From the NCBI GenBank assembly GCA_017857395.1, contig JAFMDF010000004.1, positions 22,059-86,058 on the forward strand: DNA of 64,000 nucleotides, given 5' to 3'. A program made the translations under genes and the position numbers. This document shows, one piece after another, positions 1-9,113 of this stretch. This DNA comes from Bacteroidota bacterium. GTDB taxonomy: Bacteria; Bacteroidota; Bacteroidia; Chitinophagales; Saprospiraceae. Position 1 is the stretch's first letter. Each line of letters begins with the position of its first letter. The notes beneath the pieces are model-generated. The model was not told where the DNA came from. It made no database searches and worked only from the letters and a program-made list of their open reading frames with translations.

Positions 1-1
1 A

Positions 2-1537
2 AACTTAAAAAATAATGATATAGTGATTGTTGGCTTACATCAAATGAATAATAGTGCAAGTAAGGGATATGGTATTTCTAGAAGTACCCGTATGTTTTTG
101 AAAGCGCTGAGTGCAGAAACAAAAGTAATTATTACCGTTTTTGGTAACCCTTACGCTTTAAAATATTTTGATGAGGCCGATTATGTTTTAGCTACCTATG
201 AGGCCGATGAAATGACGCAGGATTTGGCGGCACAAGCTTTATTTGGCGTGAATGCGATAAAAGGTAGATTGCCAATTACGGCTTCTCCAAAAAATAAATT
301 TAATCACGGTATTATTACGACGCCTATTGCTAGATTAGGGTATGATTTTCCAGAAAATGTAGGTTTTGATGCAGAAAAATTAGCAAAAATAGATGCTTTG
401 ATGCAGCATACTATTGATACTGCAGCAACTCCTGGAGGGGTTATCTTGGTAGCAAAAGATGGCAAAGTAATTTACGAAAAGGCGTATGGTCATCATACGT
501 ATAAAAACCGTCGCCCTTTTAAAACAACCGATATATTTGATGTGGCATCGGTTACTAAAATCTGTGCAGCAACTATTTCGATTATGAAATTGGTGGATGA
601 AGGCAAATTGGATATTAATAAACCCATCGGAGATTATTTACCACAATTAAAAAATACCAATAAGGCGAATATACTTGTCAAGGATATGATGGCACACATT
701 TCTGGTTTGAAATCGTGGATTCCTTTCTATAGAGCGACGATTGATAAACGGAAAAAGCCGATGCCTGAATTTTATCAATTTAGTCCGAATAATGGCTATG
801 AAACACCAGTAGCGACGAATTTGTATATGAAGACGGAATACGAGAAAGAAATTTGGAAACAGATATATGAATCGGAAGTGAAGCCAAGAGGCAAATATGT
901 CTATAGTGATTTAGGGTTTTATTTGGCAGCAGCAATTGTCCAAGAGTTATCTGGTAAGCCGATTGATGAATATGTGCAAGAAACCTTTTATCAACCTTTG
1001 GGATTAACTACTGCAACTTATAATCCATTGGATAAATTTTCTAGAAATAGAATTGTCCCAAGCGAAGAAGATAGATATTGGCGACAACAAAAGATACATG
1101 GTTATGTGCATGATATGGGTGCAGCGATGTTGGGAGGCGTGAGTGGTCACGCAGGTTTATTTGCCAATGCGAATGATATTGCGATTATCATGCAAATGCT
1201 TTTAAATGAAGGTTATTATGGTGGTAAACAATATTTTTCTCCAGAAACGGTTAAATTATTCACCCAACGACATGAGTATTCTACCCGTCGAGGCATCGGT
1301 TTTGATATGTTTGAATTAAATCCTAACCGAAACCCTAATTTTTCCAAAAAAGCATCTCGAAATACCTTTGGTCATCTAGGTTTTACCGGTACTTGTACTT
1401 GGGCAGACCCAGATAATAATTTAATCTATGTATTTTTGTCGAATCGAACTTATCCGACTATGAAAAATAGGAAGTTGTATTCTGGGGATTTTCGACCACG
1501 GATACAGGATTTGATTTATGAAGCTTTGATGGACTAG
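2..1537 (+). CDS. Beta-lactamase-family serine hydrolase fused to a GH3 C-terminal region (5' end missing)
   Basis: The reading frame is open to the left edge; the first visible start-like codon is GTG at 23, but the real start lies outside. The first ~100 visible residues resemble the C-terminal domain of glycoside hydrolase family 3 (TYEADEMTQDLAAQALFG, then GRLPIT). A class C beta-lactamase-like domain follows from about residue 110 to the end. Its active-site motifs, counted from the GTG, are SVTK at 176-179 (nucleophile Ser and Lys), a YSD motif around 298 in place of YxN, and a late HLG triad near 455. This GH3 plus beta-lactamase architecture is known in Bacteroidota as a ~1000-residue exported protein, thought to act on cell-wall or other glycans; I infer the same here. 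No terminator is visible directly after the stop. Confidence 0.85.
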   Translation, partial: NLKNNDIVIVGLHQMNNSASKGYGISRSTRMFLKALSAETKVIITVFGNPYALKYFDEADYVLATYEADEMTQDLAAQALFGVNAIKGRLPITASPKNKFNHGIITTPIARLGYDFPENVGFDAEKLAKIDALMQHTIDTAATPGGVILVAKDGKVIYEKAYGHHTYKNRRPFKTTDIFDVASVTKICAATISIMKLVDEGKLDINKPIGDYLPQLKNTNKANILVKDMMAHISGLKSWIPFYRATIDKRKKPMPEFYQFSPNNGYETPVATNLYMKTEYEKEIWKQIYESEVKPRGKYVYSDLGFYLAAAIVQELSGKPIDEYVQETFYQPLGLTTATYNPLDKFSRNRIVPSEEDRYWRQQKIHGYVHDMGAAMLGGVSGHAGLFANANDIAIIMQMLLNEGYYGGKQYFSPETVKLFTQRHEYSTRRGIGFDMFELNPNRNPNFSKKASRNTFGHLGFTGTCTWADPDNNLIYVFLSNRTYPTMKNRKLYSGDFRPRIQDLIYEALMD

Positions 1538-1939
1538 GAGTTTTTAGTTTTTTCACTACGGAGAGACGGAGTTCCTAGAGGGCACGAAGTTACTTTTTTA
1601 CGAGCGGAGTTTGGTTTTTACCACATAGTTACATATACATAGTTCATAGAGTGCACATAGTTTTTGATGAGTATTATTGAATTGAATAAATAATAGGATA
1701 ACTGAAATTCGTGGGGCTAATAAATTCGTGGGGAATGAACTATAGTTTGTAACTATCGGTTTGGTAATCTAGATGAATATTTATCAAAATCCTAGAATAT
1801 TAATTAAGCAATTAAATAAGATTGAAGAAAAATGGGGTTTACGCCCTACCGATGACCTAGGTATTATCCGACTCATCAAGACTATAAGCAGAAAATAATA
1901 AAATAGATGCCGTAGGTATCAAAGATAGATGGCAAAATT
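1538..1939. other. Intergenic stretch before smpB
   Basis: About 400 bases without a clear gene. It holds a degenerate 7-8-bp-period array of ACATAG/TTCATAG words at about 1622-1662, a direct repeat of AATTCGTGGGG (about 1708-1735), and a possible 41-codon reading frame listed separately. No convincing terminator or promoter was seen. Confidence 0.6.
1773..1898 (+). CDS. Possible small protein of 41 aa
   Basis: A short ATG-initiated frame ends 41 bases before smpB. The product would be basic and soluble, with a Lys-rich first half and the segment KWGLRPTDDLGIIRLIK. I recognise no family. Support is only the intact frame and amphipathic-looking composition; it could equally be a chance ORF or the remnant of a larger gene. 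Confidence 0.25.
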   Translation: MNIYQNPRILIKQLNKIEEKWGLRPTDDLGIIRLIKTISRK

Positions 1940-2410
1940 ATGGCAGATAAGAATAAAGGACTAAGAGAGGTCGTCAATAGAAAAGCAGCTTATGAATTTA
2001 GCTTTATTTCCAATTATGAAGCAGGGATTATGTTGCTAGGAACGGAGATTAAATCTATTCGTACAGGCGGAAGTGTCAATTTAAGTGACGCCTATTGTCG
2101 ATTTAAAGGGGATGAATTATACTTAATGAGTATGTTTATTTCTCCTTATAGACATGGCACTTATAACAACCATGAAGACCGTCGAGAACGGAAGTTATTA
2201 CTAAAAAGGCAGGAATTAAGAAAACTGCAAAAGCGAGTTAAAGAAAAAGGATTAACGATTATTCCTTATCGACTTTATTTTGGAGAACGTGGTTTAGTAA
2301 AAGTCGAAATTGCCTTAGGACAAGGTAAAAAGACGCATGATAAACGACAATCTATCAAGGAAAAAGATAATAAACGAGCGATGTCTAGATTGAATAAGAT
2401 GCAATTGTAA
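1940..2410 (+). CDS. smpB: SsrA-binding protein SmpB
   Basis: SmpB binds tmRNA (SsrA) and delivers it to ribosomes stalled on truncated mRNAs for trans-translation. The 156-residue length is normal. The family signature is complete: NRKAAYEFSF near residue 13, the GTEIKSIR segment, SPYRHGTYNNHE, and the basic C-terminal tail with GKKTHDKR and KEKD that inserts into the mRNA channel. The ATG at 1940 gives the usual N-terminus, ahead of the conserved NRKA motif. No ssrA gene was recognised in the window. It is followed by a GC-cored palindrome. Confidence 0.97.
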   Translation: MADKNKGLREVVNRKAAYEFSFISNYEAGIMLLGTEIKSIRTGGSVNLSDAYCRFKGDELYLMSMFISPYRHGTYNNHEDRRERKLLLKRQELRKLQKRVKEKGLTIIPYRLYFGERGLVKVEIALGQGKKTHDKRQSIKEKDNKRAMSRLNKMQL

Positions 2411-2417
2411 GCCCCAA

Positions 2418-2474
2418 TGATTTGCTAAACCCGCCAGACTGCGTGCGGGCAGGTCTGTTAGATTTAGCAAATCA
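2418..2474. repeat. Nested palindrome with GC-rich core, copy 1
   Basis: Perfect 12-bp outer arms, TGATTTGCTAAA (2418-2429) and TTTAGCAAATCA (2463-2474), enclose a GC-rich core with CCCGCC and GCGGGCAGGT. A related core occurs in the opposite orientation at 17001-17047. The position after smpB could make it a terminator, but there is no T-run. Confidence 0.75.
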
Positions 2475-2524
2475 AATAGAAACGAAAGTAAATGAAATAT
2501 TAATCACTCAACTATTAATGCCAT

Positions 2525-3118
2525 TTGCTAAAAAAATCCAATTATACTGATGAAGAATTGCTTTCCCTGCTGCTTACAGATGGGGAACTGGCTATTGATT
2601 TAATTTTTCGGAAGCATTATTCTTTTTTGTGCAAAAGTGTCTATCGAATTATTTCAGATACGCAGATTACTGAAGATTTAGCCCAAGAAGTTTTTTACGA
2701 AGTATGGAAAAAAAGAGAACAGTTAAAAATTACTATTTCCCTTAAAGCCTACCTAAAAAGAGCCGCCTTAAATAAAGCCTTAAATTATATTCGAGACCAG
2801 AAAATTGACTTCCGAAATGCACCAGCTAAAGAAGAATTAGTCAGCAAAACGGACAGTATTATTCAGGAACTAGCCGCAGATAATTTACAACAAGAAATTA
2901 ACGCAGCTATTGATAATTTACCAGAAAGATGTCGATTGGTGTTTGTCTTAAGTCGTTTTGAAGAAATGTCTTATCGACAAATTGCAGCACAATTGGATAT
3001 TTCTATGAAAACGGTGGAGAATCAAATTTCTAAGGCATTGAAGTCGTTACGAATTGCTTTGGCAGAACATTTGCCTGTGAGTTTGTTAGTTCTGATTATG
3101 GCTTTTTTTCAAGGCTAA
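2525..3118 (+). CDS. ECF-type RNA polymerase sigma-70 factor (orphan)
   Basis: A 197-residue sigma factor. Region 2 lies at about residues 25-70 (IFRKHYSFLCKSVYR then EDLAQEVFYEVWKKR). Region 4 lies at about 130-178 (LPERCRLVFVLSRFEEMSY with the helix-turn-helix IAAQLDISMKTVENQI). In Bacteroidota such factors usually precede a FecR-type anti-sigma gene and a SusCD-like locus; neither is next to this one. The hydrophobic tail (residues 182-194) is unusual and could touch the membrane. The frame has no ATG: the only upstream start is TTG at 2525, because a stop lies in frame at 2516. An ATG at 2518 would join this frame if the A7 run at 2530-2536 were one base shorter. Confidence 0.88.
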   Translation: MLKKSNYTDEELLSLLLTDGELAIDLIFRKHYSFLCKSVYRIISDTQITEDLAQEVFYEVWKKREQLKITISLKAYLKRAALNKALNYIRDQKIDFRNAPAKEELVSKTDSIIQELAADNLQQEINAAIDNLPERCRLVFVLSRFEEMSYRQIAAQLDISMKTVENQISKALKSLRIALAEHLPVSLLVLIMAFFQG

Positions 3119-3121
3119 AAT

Positions 3122-3799
3122 TTAACCTAAGCAATAAGAGAGAAATCGAGGATAATCTTCATAATCTTGTAAAACAGCTTGAACCCCTAATTGCTGAAAA
3201 AAATCAACATCTCCTTTTCGGCGAATACCAATTAAAGGCAAACCCATATTTTGGGTAGTCGTAAAGTCCCAAATCGCATCCCCTACATAAACAATTCTAT
3301 TAAATTCCCCGTGTAGATTTTTAGCTTTATCAATCGTTTCATTCGTAATATCTTCTCTAGTTACCTTGCCATCTGCGCCTGTGATGATTAGTTGGTCGGT
3401 TATAATATTGACAAAATTTAGCTTTACAATTGCGGGTGCTTTCCACCCCCCTGTAGCTACTCCAACGACAAAACGGTCATCAACTAGGAGTTTATCTACT
3501 GTTTGTTTGGCATAAGGAACTTGCTTAAATTCAGCGGGTGTCTTTTTTCTATTTTCAATAATATTCGCTACAAATTTTTGTCGAAAACTTTCCTCTTCCG
3601 CTTCATCAGGAATTCTATCAAAATGTTCCTGAATAACTGTTTTAAAAATAGTGGTATCTGAAACATGCGGATATTTTTTCCAATCAATTGTTGGGAAAGG
3701 TCGATTATATACCCTTTGATAAGTGTCCGCAAAAGATTGGCTATCCTTTTTTTCGGAAAAAACTAAAGTGCCATCTACATCGAATATTACTAGAATCAT
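3122..3799 (-). CDS. HAD-superfamily hydrolase (phosphatase-like)
   Basis: A 225-residue haloacid-dehalogenase-fold protein. Motif I is FDVDGT at residues 6-11 (Asp7 nucleophile, Asp9 acid/base). A helical cap occupies roughly 20-95, motif II is ATGG near 116, and motif IV is VGDAIWD near 176. The family is mostly phosphatases, with phosphoglycolate phosphatase or beta-phosphoglucomutase as relatives; the substrate cannot be told from sequence. It is convergent with the sigma factor at 2525, with only three bases between the two stop codons, so the 3' ends of the transcripts probably overlap. Confidence 0.85.
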   Translation of the reverse strand: MILVIFDVDGTLVFSEKKDSQSFADTYQRVYNRPFPTIDWKKYPHVSDTTIFKTVIQEHFDRIPDEAEEESFRQKFVANIIENRKKTPAEFKQVPYAKQTVDKLLVDDRFVVGVATGGWKAPAIVKLNFVNIITDQLIITGADGKVTREDITNETIDKAKNLHGEFNRIVYVGDAIWDFTTTQNMGLPLIGIRRKGDVDFFQQLGVQAVLQDYEDYPRFLSYCLG

Positions 3800-3941
3800 G
3801 GTTAGTTATGCTAAAGAAATTAATTTTAAAAGATTCTTAACACTTTTTTGCCTTATTTTTATGTCTTAATAAGTGTAGTATCCAAAAAGTATTGTTTGGT
3901 ACAACAGCAAATTACATCAAATAGTTATCAAAATTAAAAAC

Positions 3942-4427
3942 ATGAGATTTTTATTAATATTAGCAATTGGTCTTTTTCTTCAAACTGCTTCTTTTGCACA
4001 AGTGGATGCACAAGAAATGCAAAAAGAAATGGAGAAAATGAGAATAGAGATGCAAGAACAACTAAAGAATTTCAACTTTGAAGATTTTAAAATGGATACT
4101 TTATTATTAAAGAACTTCACTTTGCCAGAAGGTTTTAATTCGGATAATTTAATCATGCCGAATGATATAGACATGAATGAAATGCTAAAGATGATGGAAC
4201 GCCAAATGAGTCAAATGGATATGGAAGGTATGATGAAAATGATGGAGGAAAATATGTCTAAAATGGATTTATCTGAAATAGAAAAAATGATGGAACCGTT
4301 GATGAAAGGCGATTTTTTTATGTTCCCGATGCCAGATAGTTTGAGAATGGAAGAAGAGGGACTAGAAAAAGGAACAACTCCTAAAAATAGAAAGAACGCT
4401 AAAAAACGGAAAACTTATAAAATGTAG
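3942..4427 (+). CDS. Methionine-rich secreted protein of unknown function
   Basis: 161 residues beginning with a clear signal peptide (hydrophobic residues 3-13, probable cleavage after SFA or AQ near residue 20). The mature protein is charged and helical. It contains 27 methionines in 161 residues, concentrated in the segment from about 80 to 120 as MM, MxxM and MxxxM spacings. A Lys/Arg-rich tail closes it. I do not recognise a family. Methionine clusters of this kind are known to bind Cu(I) or to scavenge oxidants in other periplasmic proteins; applying that here is inference. It is single-gene and convergent with the amidase, separated by a 13-bp perfect stem. Confidence 0.7.
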   Translation: MRFLLILAIGLFLQTASFAQVDAQEMQKEMEKMRIEMQEQLKNFNFEDFKMDTLLLKNFTLPEGFNSDNLIMPNDIDMNEMLKMMERQMSQMDMEGMMKMMEENMSKMDLSEIEKMMEPLMKGDFFMFPMPDSLRMEEEGLEKGTTPKNRKNAKKRKTYKM

Positions 4428-4444
4428 CCGTGAAATTATTAGTT

Positions 4445-4491
4445 AATGAGGTGATAAGTTTTAGGAGGTTAGCCCAATTTATCACCTCATT
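4445..4491. terminator. Candidate bidirectional terminator hairpin
   Basis: Perfect 13-bp arms AATGAGGTGATAA (4445-4457) and TTATCACCTCATT (4479-4491) with a 21-base loop, between the convergent Met-rich gene and the amidase. A T-run is lacking on both sides, so efficiency is uncertain. Confidence 0.55.
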
Positions 4492-4514
4492 CCTAATACT
4501 TGAATTTTATGCTA

Positions 4515-5918
4515 CTATCTACCGCCTACACTTATCTCTCCCCTTGCCACTTGTAGCGATATTCGCTGCCCATCTTTGTACGCAACGATAAATGCGCCAT
4601 TAAATCCTTTAGTTAATATTTCATTTCTATTTTTTAATGCGATACTATAATCGGTATGACTTCCCGTCAAATATTTATATAAATTCTTTTCTTTCCGAAC
4701 TTCTACAAATTGAATTTTGCTCCATTTTTGATTAGAAGTTTCTAATTCAGCAGGAGAAGCAGCTAATTGAATCTTAAAAATAATTTCAGGTTTTTCTGCT
4801 TTTGGTAATTCCACAGCCTTAGGAACAACCATTGTTTTTGGCCGATTGGCTACGATAGGTTTTTCTGCAACAACTAGGCTTGTCGGAACAGCTCTTGGTT
4901 TTGCTATTTGCTGTTGAGGATTAACTTGAGGTTGAAGAGTCCTTTGTTGAGGAACAGTTCTGGTATGTTGTCTAGTATGCCTGATTGGCGTACTGTTCGT
5001 AACAGGGGTCACTAATGCAACAGATTGTGGTCTTAATTCAGTAAGCGGTATGGAAGTATGTTCTTCTACTTCTACTTTATAATCTATAAATGCTTCAAAA
5101 ATAGCATTCGCCATTTTATTTTGTCCTGCATTAGTTGCTAAAAAAGCCTCTTCTTTTGCATTGGTCAGATAGCCTGTTTCTATTAAAACACTTGGCATGG
5201 TCGTTTCTTTTAAGACGACAAAACCTGCTTGCTTAACACCTCTACTTTTTCGTTGTGCTTTTACTTTAATTTTAGCTTCTACTTTTTCTGCGAATTGAAT
5301 ACTTTTATCTAAGAATGCATTTTGGAACATGGATAAAAAGATATGCCCTTCATCAGAATTTGGGTCAAAGCCCTGATAGTTTTTTTGATAATCGTCTTCT
5401 AATAAAATAGATTCATTTTCACGGCGAGCGACATCTAAATTATGCTCGGCAGTATGGAGGCCCATTACATAGGTTTCCGAACCATGTACTAGGTGTGCTT
5501 TATGTCCGAAGGCGTTACAATGAATAGAGATGAATAAATCAGCGTCATTTTTATTGGCGATGGCAGCTCTTTTATAAAGAGGGATAAATACATCTGTCTT
5601 TCGAGTATAAATAACGTTGATGGAAGGAAATTGCCTTTTAATGGCTTGACCAAGCTTCAGTACAACGTTTAAAGCAACGTGCTTTTCCTTGGATGTTTTT
5701 CCACTGCAACCAGCATCTTTTCCACCGTGTCCTGCATCCAATACAATGGTTTTAATTCGATAGCCATTAGCACCGATTTCGTTATCTTTGCTTTCTTTTA
5801 CAGAAAGCGTAGTTTTACTAGCCAAATAAAATGTTTGCTCTGAATGATTCAGAGGAGTAAATGCATAAAAAGATAGTAAAATACTTAGTAATAAATTAAT
5901 TCGTAAAGCCTTTTTCAT
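4515..5918 (-). CDS. N-acetylmuramoyl-L-alanine amidase with SPOR-like C-terminus
   Basis: An Amidase_3 zinc enzyme that cleaves the amide bond between MurNAc and the peptide stem, acting in the periplasm during daughter-cell separation. From the ATG at 5918 it has 467 residues; an in-frame TTG at 5936 is less likely. A signal peptide spans residues 1-20. The catalytic domain runs ~55-275: DAGHGGKD with His64, SIHCNA with His133, and the late Glu in IETGYL near 250. A Pro/Gln-rich linker (~280-375) leads to a C-terminal ~80-residue domain resembling SPOR (starting IFKIQLAAS), which binds denuded glycan strands. It is divergent from the lptD-like gene. Confidence 0.93.
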   Translation of the reverse strand: MKKALRINLLLSILLSFYAFTPLNHSEQTFYLASKTTLSVKESKDNEIGANGYRIKTIVLDAGHGGKDAGCSGKTSKEKHVALNVVLKLGQAIKRQFPSINVIYTRKTDVFIPLYKRAAIANKNDADLFISIHCNAFGHKAHLVHGSETYVMGLHTAEHNLDVARRENESILLEDDYQKNYQGFDPNSDEGHIFLSMFQNAFLDKSIQFAEKVEAKIKVKAQRKSRGVKQAGFVVLKETTMPSVLIETGYLTNAKEEAFLATNAGQNKMANAIFEAFIDYKVEVEEHTSIPLTELRPQSVALVTPVTNSTPIRHTRQHTRTVPQQRTLQPQVNPQQQIAKPRAVPTSLVVAEKPIVANRPKTMVVPKAVELPKAEKPEIIFKIQLAASPAELETSNQKWSKIQFVEVRKEKNLYKYLTGSHTDYSIALKNRNEILTKGFNGAFIVAYKDGQRISLQVARGEISVGGR

Positions 5919-6359
5919 AGTGTCTGTAAATTGCAATCAAAGTCAAGAAATAAAGTCTAAACAGCATAATAGCACCATTATGAATGGCAGCTAACTTTTG
6001 TTAGTTGTTTTTTGTAATGTAAATTTTTGGTTGTAAGCTAAGTTTCTTTGTAAAGCACTTTTCCGAGTGAACGGACAAAGCGGAGGAGATGAAAGGGGAG
6101 AACATTTAGTTTACACTTTTTAGCATTGAACCCAAATTAATAGTAGTATTATCTAAAATGGCGTTAATAATAGGTTATTCCTTTTCTAGAATTTGCCATT
6201 CTTAAATTGGACTAATAATTTGCATACAATAATTTTCTGTTTTGTTTATCGCAGACCTTCAAGTGTTTTAAAAACCTTGGAATGTCTAAATAAGGAATTT
6301 ATCCTTTTATATTACTTCGGTAAAAGTAAAATTTTTACACAAGATAATCATTTATTCGG
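5919..6359. other. Divergent intergenic region, amidase / lptD-like
   Basis: About 440 bases separating two divergent envelope genes. It contains a small palindrome, CTAAC-TTTT-GTTAG (5990-6003), and the first copy of the AGACCTCCAAG-type palindrome (6252-6288). I found no complete TTG-N19-TAnnTTTG promoter. Confidence 0.6.
6252..6288. repeat. AGACCTCCAAG palindromic repeat, copy 1
   Basis: Imperfect inverted repeat: CAGACCTTCAAG, about 13 bases, then CCTTGGAATGTCTAA. It matches copies at 31101-31139 and 60168-60204 in the same orientation. The similarity to copy 3 continues about 30 bp downstream (AAATAAGGAATTTATCC-like, then CTTTTATATTACTT). Confidence 0.75.
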
Positions 6360-9113
6360 TTGAAAGAAACGCTTGCTTGTTTATTTTTTTTAGGTTTTGT
6401 TTGTTTTCAAACAATGTATGGGCAAATAGATACCTTGCCTAAAGGGAAACCTGTTGATTCTAGTGGTGTTTTAATGCCGCCTAAGGACACCTTTCCTCCT
6501 ACACAAAGACCTAGGACATTTCCTACAACGACTACTACCGAACCATCAGTCAATATATCTGAAAATGCCTTGGATGAAAAGGTAGAATTTGGCTCAAAAG
6601 ATACCATGGTTTTTGACAATGCGGAAAACAAGATGCACCTTTATGGAGATGCGTTTGTTAAATATCAAGGGATTGAATTGAAAGCAGGATATATAGTGGT
6701 GGATTTAGATAGCAATATTGCGGTAGCGCAAATGCATGTTGATAGTATTGGTAAAATTGCAGGAAAACCAGAATTTACGGATGGGGCGCAAAATTTTAAA
6801 GCGACTAAAATGCGCTATAATTTTAAATCGCAAAAAGGACTTGTTTTTGGCGTTTCTACGACTCAAAGTAATTTGTTTTTGACAGGTACGAAAACTAAAT
6901 TTATTTCTAAGGAAATCCGAATTAAAGATTCTATTGCGACAGAGAATATTTTGTACAATAGAAGAGCGATTTTTTCAACTTGCGATTTGCCGCACCCTCA
7001 TTATGGAATAAGAAGTGGTAAACAAAAAGTAATTGCAAACAAAGTAGTAGTAGCAGGGCCGTCCAATTTAGAAATTGGTGGCATTCCTTTGCCATTAGTT
7101 TTACCTTTTGCAGTGTTTCCATTAAAACAATTTAAAAGTACAGGACTAATTTTTCCACAAGGCTATGAATATTCACCACAATGGGGTTTTGGTTTAGATG
7201 GAGTTGGGTGGTATTTTCCGATTAGTGATTTCATTGACTTGCGAGCTACAGGTCAGATATATTGGCATGGGACTTGGGGCATTACGGCTGATTCTAGATA
7301 TCGAAGACGCTATAAATATAATGGTAATTTTAGGCTATCTTATTCTAGTAGAAAAAGTATTGGCGAACCTGACCGAACTAAGTCTTATGCAATTCGGTGG
7401 AGCCATAATCAAGACAGCAAAGCGCATCCTACTCGACAATTAAGCGGTAATGTCAATATCCAAGGAAATGGATTTCAACGCATCAATAATAATGATGCTA
7501 GAAGTGTTTTACAAAATCAGCTTTCTTCCAATGTATCCTATAGTCAGCGTTTTCCCGGTAAACCGTTTCGATTATCTGCGAATATGAGTCACTCTCAAAA
7601 TACGCAGACGAACAAAGTAAATATTAGCTTGCCAACGCTAAACTTTCAAATGGATAGAGTCTATCCTTTTAAGGAGAAAGGAAGTAGCGGGAGCAAAGAA
7701 AAATGGTATGAAAAAGTTTCTGTTCGGTATAATGCCCAAGCTCAAAATAAATTTGTTGCTACAGATACGACGTTGTTTTCCCAACAGACACTAAATGATG
7801 CACGCTTTGGGTTTAAACATGACGTAAGTACAGATTTGAATTTTAATTTATTGAAATATATCAACGTTTCTCCAAACGCTCGTTTAGAAGAAGTTTGGAA
7901 TTTTAATACCATTCGCAAAAATTTTGACCCTACGATAGAAACAGAACTGGATACGTCGGAAAATGTTTTAGATACTATTGGTTATGGTTCTGTGCTAACC
8001 GACACGATTTTTGGTGCAGCGCCCTTTAGAGGATTCACGACAGGTGTTTCCTTTAACACGATTATATATGGTACAGTACAGTTCAAAAGAGGGCGATTAA
8101 AAGGAATTCGACACACCGTTAAGCCAAGTATTTCTTTAAATTATATTCCAGCTTATATTAATAGAGATGGTTTTTTTCGTAGTGGAGTGGATACCGTAGA
8201 TACAGATATTCGAGAAGATTTTAATGATCGATCAACTTATAATATTTTTCAAGGAGGTGTTTACGGTACGCCGAGGTCAGGTAAACGGCAGATGTTAATG
8301 AATTATTCCTTAAATAATATTTTTGAAGCGAAGTATTATTCAAAGAAAGATTCGATAGATAAGAAGCTAAAAATATTTGACAATATTAGGATTGGTGGGA
8401 ATTATAATTTTGCGGCAGATTCACTTAAGTTTAGTACAGTAGGCGCAAGTGGGACGACTAGACTTTTTAAAGGAATGACTACTATTAGCATTTCAGCAAG
8501 TTGGGATCCTTATGCCGTCAATGCTAATAATCGACGGGTGAATAAGTTTTATTGGCGAGAGAATGGTAAACCACTAAGATTTTTACGATCAGATTTTCGA
8601 TTTAATACTCGAATGTCTGTAAGTACTTTAAAGAAGTTATTTAAAAAAGATAGCCCTGCTACTAACCGTAGCAGCAGTAGTCGTGATGCACAAAGCGGTA
8701 ACCGTAGAGGCTCGAATGGGCAAAATGAACCACCTCAACCACAGGATGGTTTCTTAAAATTTTTAGAAGGATTTAATTTAAATCATTCGCTAGTTTTTAA
8801 TGCTGCTAAGGATAATAATCAACAAACAAATTGGGAAATTAGAACGCATTCTATCAATGTAACGATTCAACAGATTAAGTTAACAGAAAATTGGGGTGTT
8901 GGTGTAGGCAATATTGGTTATGATTTTAAAAATAAACGAACGACTTATCCCGACTTGCGCATTACCAGAGATTTGCATTGCTGGGAAGCCTTTTTTTCTT
9001 GGCAACCACAACGGGGTACTTATTATTTTACCATTAAAGTTAAGAATGCGCCACTCGATGCTTTAAAGATTCCTTACAGTAAAAATAATGTGGATGCTTT
9101 TGGTGGCTTTTAG
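6360..9113 (+). CDS. LptD-like LPS assembly outer-membrane protein
   Basis: 917 residues with a signal peptide ending near YGQ (residue 22). After a Pro/Thr-rich linker, an OstA/LptA-like jellyroll occupies ~75-230 (for example MHLYGDAFVKYQGIELKAGY). The rest, rich in alternating aromatic and polar beta strands, fits the LptD beta-barrel, which inserts lipopolysaccharide into the outer leaflet. Two cysteine-proximal motifs (STCDLPHPHYGIR near 208) mark the junction, as in Bacteroidota LptD homologues. The only usable start in frame is TTG at 6360, since a stop lies at 6345 and the signal peptide begins immediately. Residues ~765-800 form a low-complexity Ser/Arg/Asn/Gly insertion. Confidence 0.9.
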   Translation: MKETLACLFFLGFVCFQTMYGQIDTLPKGKPVDSSGVLMPPKDTFPPTQRPRTFPTTTTTEPSVNISENALDEKVEFGSKDTMVFDNAENKMHLYGDAFVKYQGIELKAGYIVVDLDSNIAVAQMHVDSIGKIAGKPEFTDGAQNFKATKMRYNFKSQKGLVFGVSTTQSNLFLTGTKTKFISKEIRIKDSIATENILYNRRAIFSTCDLPHPHYGIRSGKQKVIANKVVVAGPSNLEIGGIPLPLVLPFAVFPLKQFKSTGLIFPQGYEYSPQWGFGLDGVGWYFPISDFIDLRATGQIYWHGTWGITADSRYRRRYKYNGNFRLSYSSRKSIGEPDRTKSYAIRWSHNQDSKAHPTRQLSGNVNIQGNGFQRINNNDARSVLQNQLSSNVSYSQRFPGKPFRLSANMSHSQNTQTNKVNISLPTLNFQMDRVYPFKEKGSSGSKEKWYEKVSVRYNAQAQNKFVATDTTLFSQQTLNDARFGFKHDVSTDLNFNLLKYINVSPNARLEEVWNFNTIRKNFDPTIETELDTSENVLDTIGYGSVLTDTIFGAAPFRGFTTGVSFNTIIYGTVQFKRGRLKGIRHTVKPSISLNYIPAYINRDGFFRSGVDTVDTDIREDFNDRSTYNIFQGGVYGTPRSGKRQMLMNYSLNNIFEAKYYSKKDSIDKKLKIFDNIRIGGNYNFAADSLKFSTVGASGTTRLFKGMTTISISASWDPYAVNANNRRVNKFYWRENGKPLRFLRSDFRFNTRMSVSTLKKLFKKDSPATNRSSSSRDAQSGNRRGSNGQNEPPQPQDGFLKFLEGFNLNHSLVFNAAKDNNQQTNWEIRTHSINVTIQQIKLTENWGVGVGNIGYDFKNKRTTYPDLRITRDLHCWEAFFSWQPQRGTYYFTIKVKNAPLDALKIPYSKNNVDAFGGF

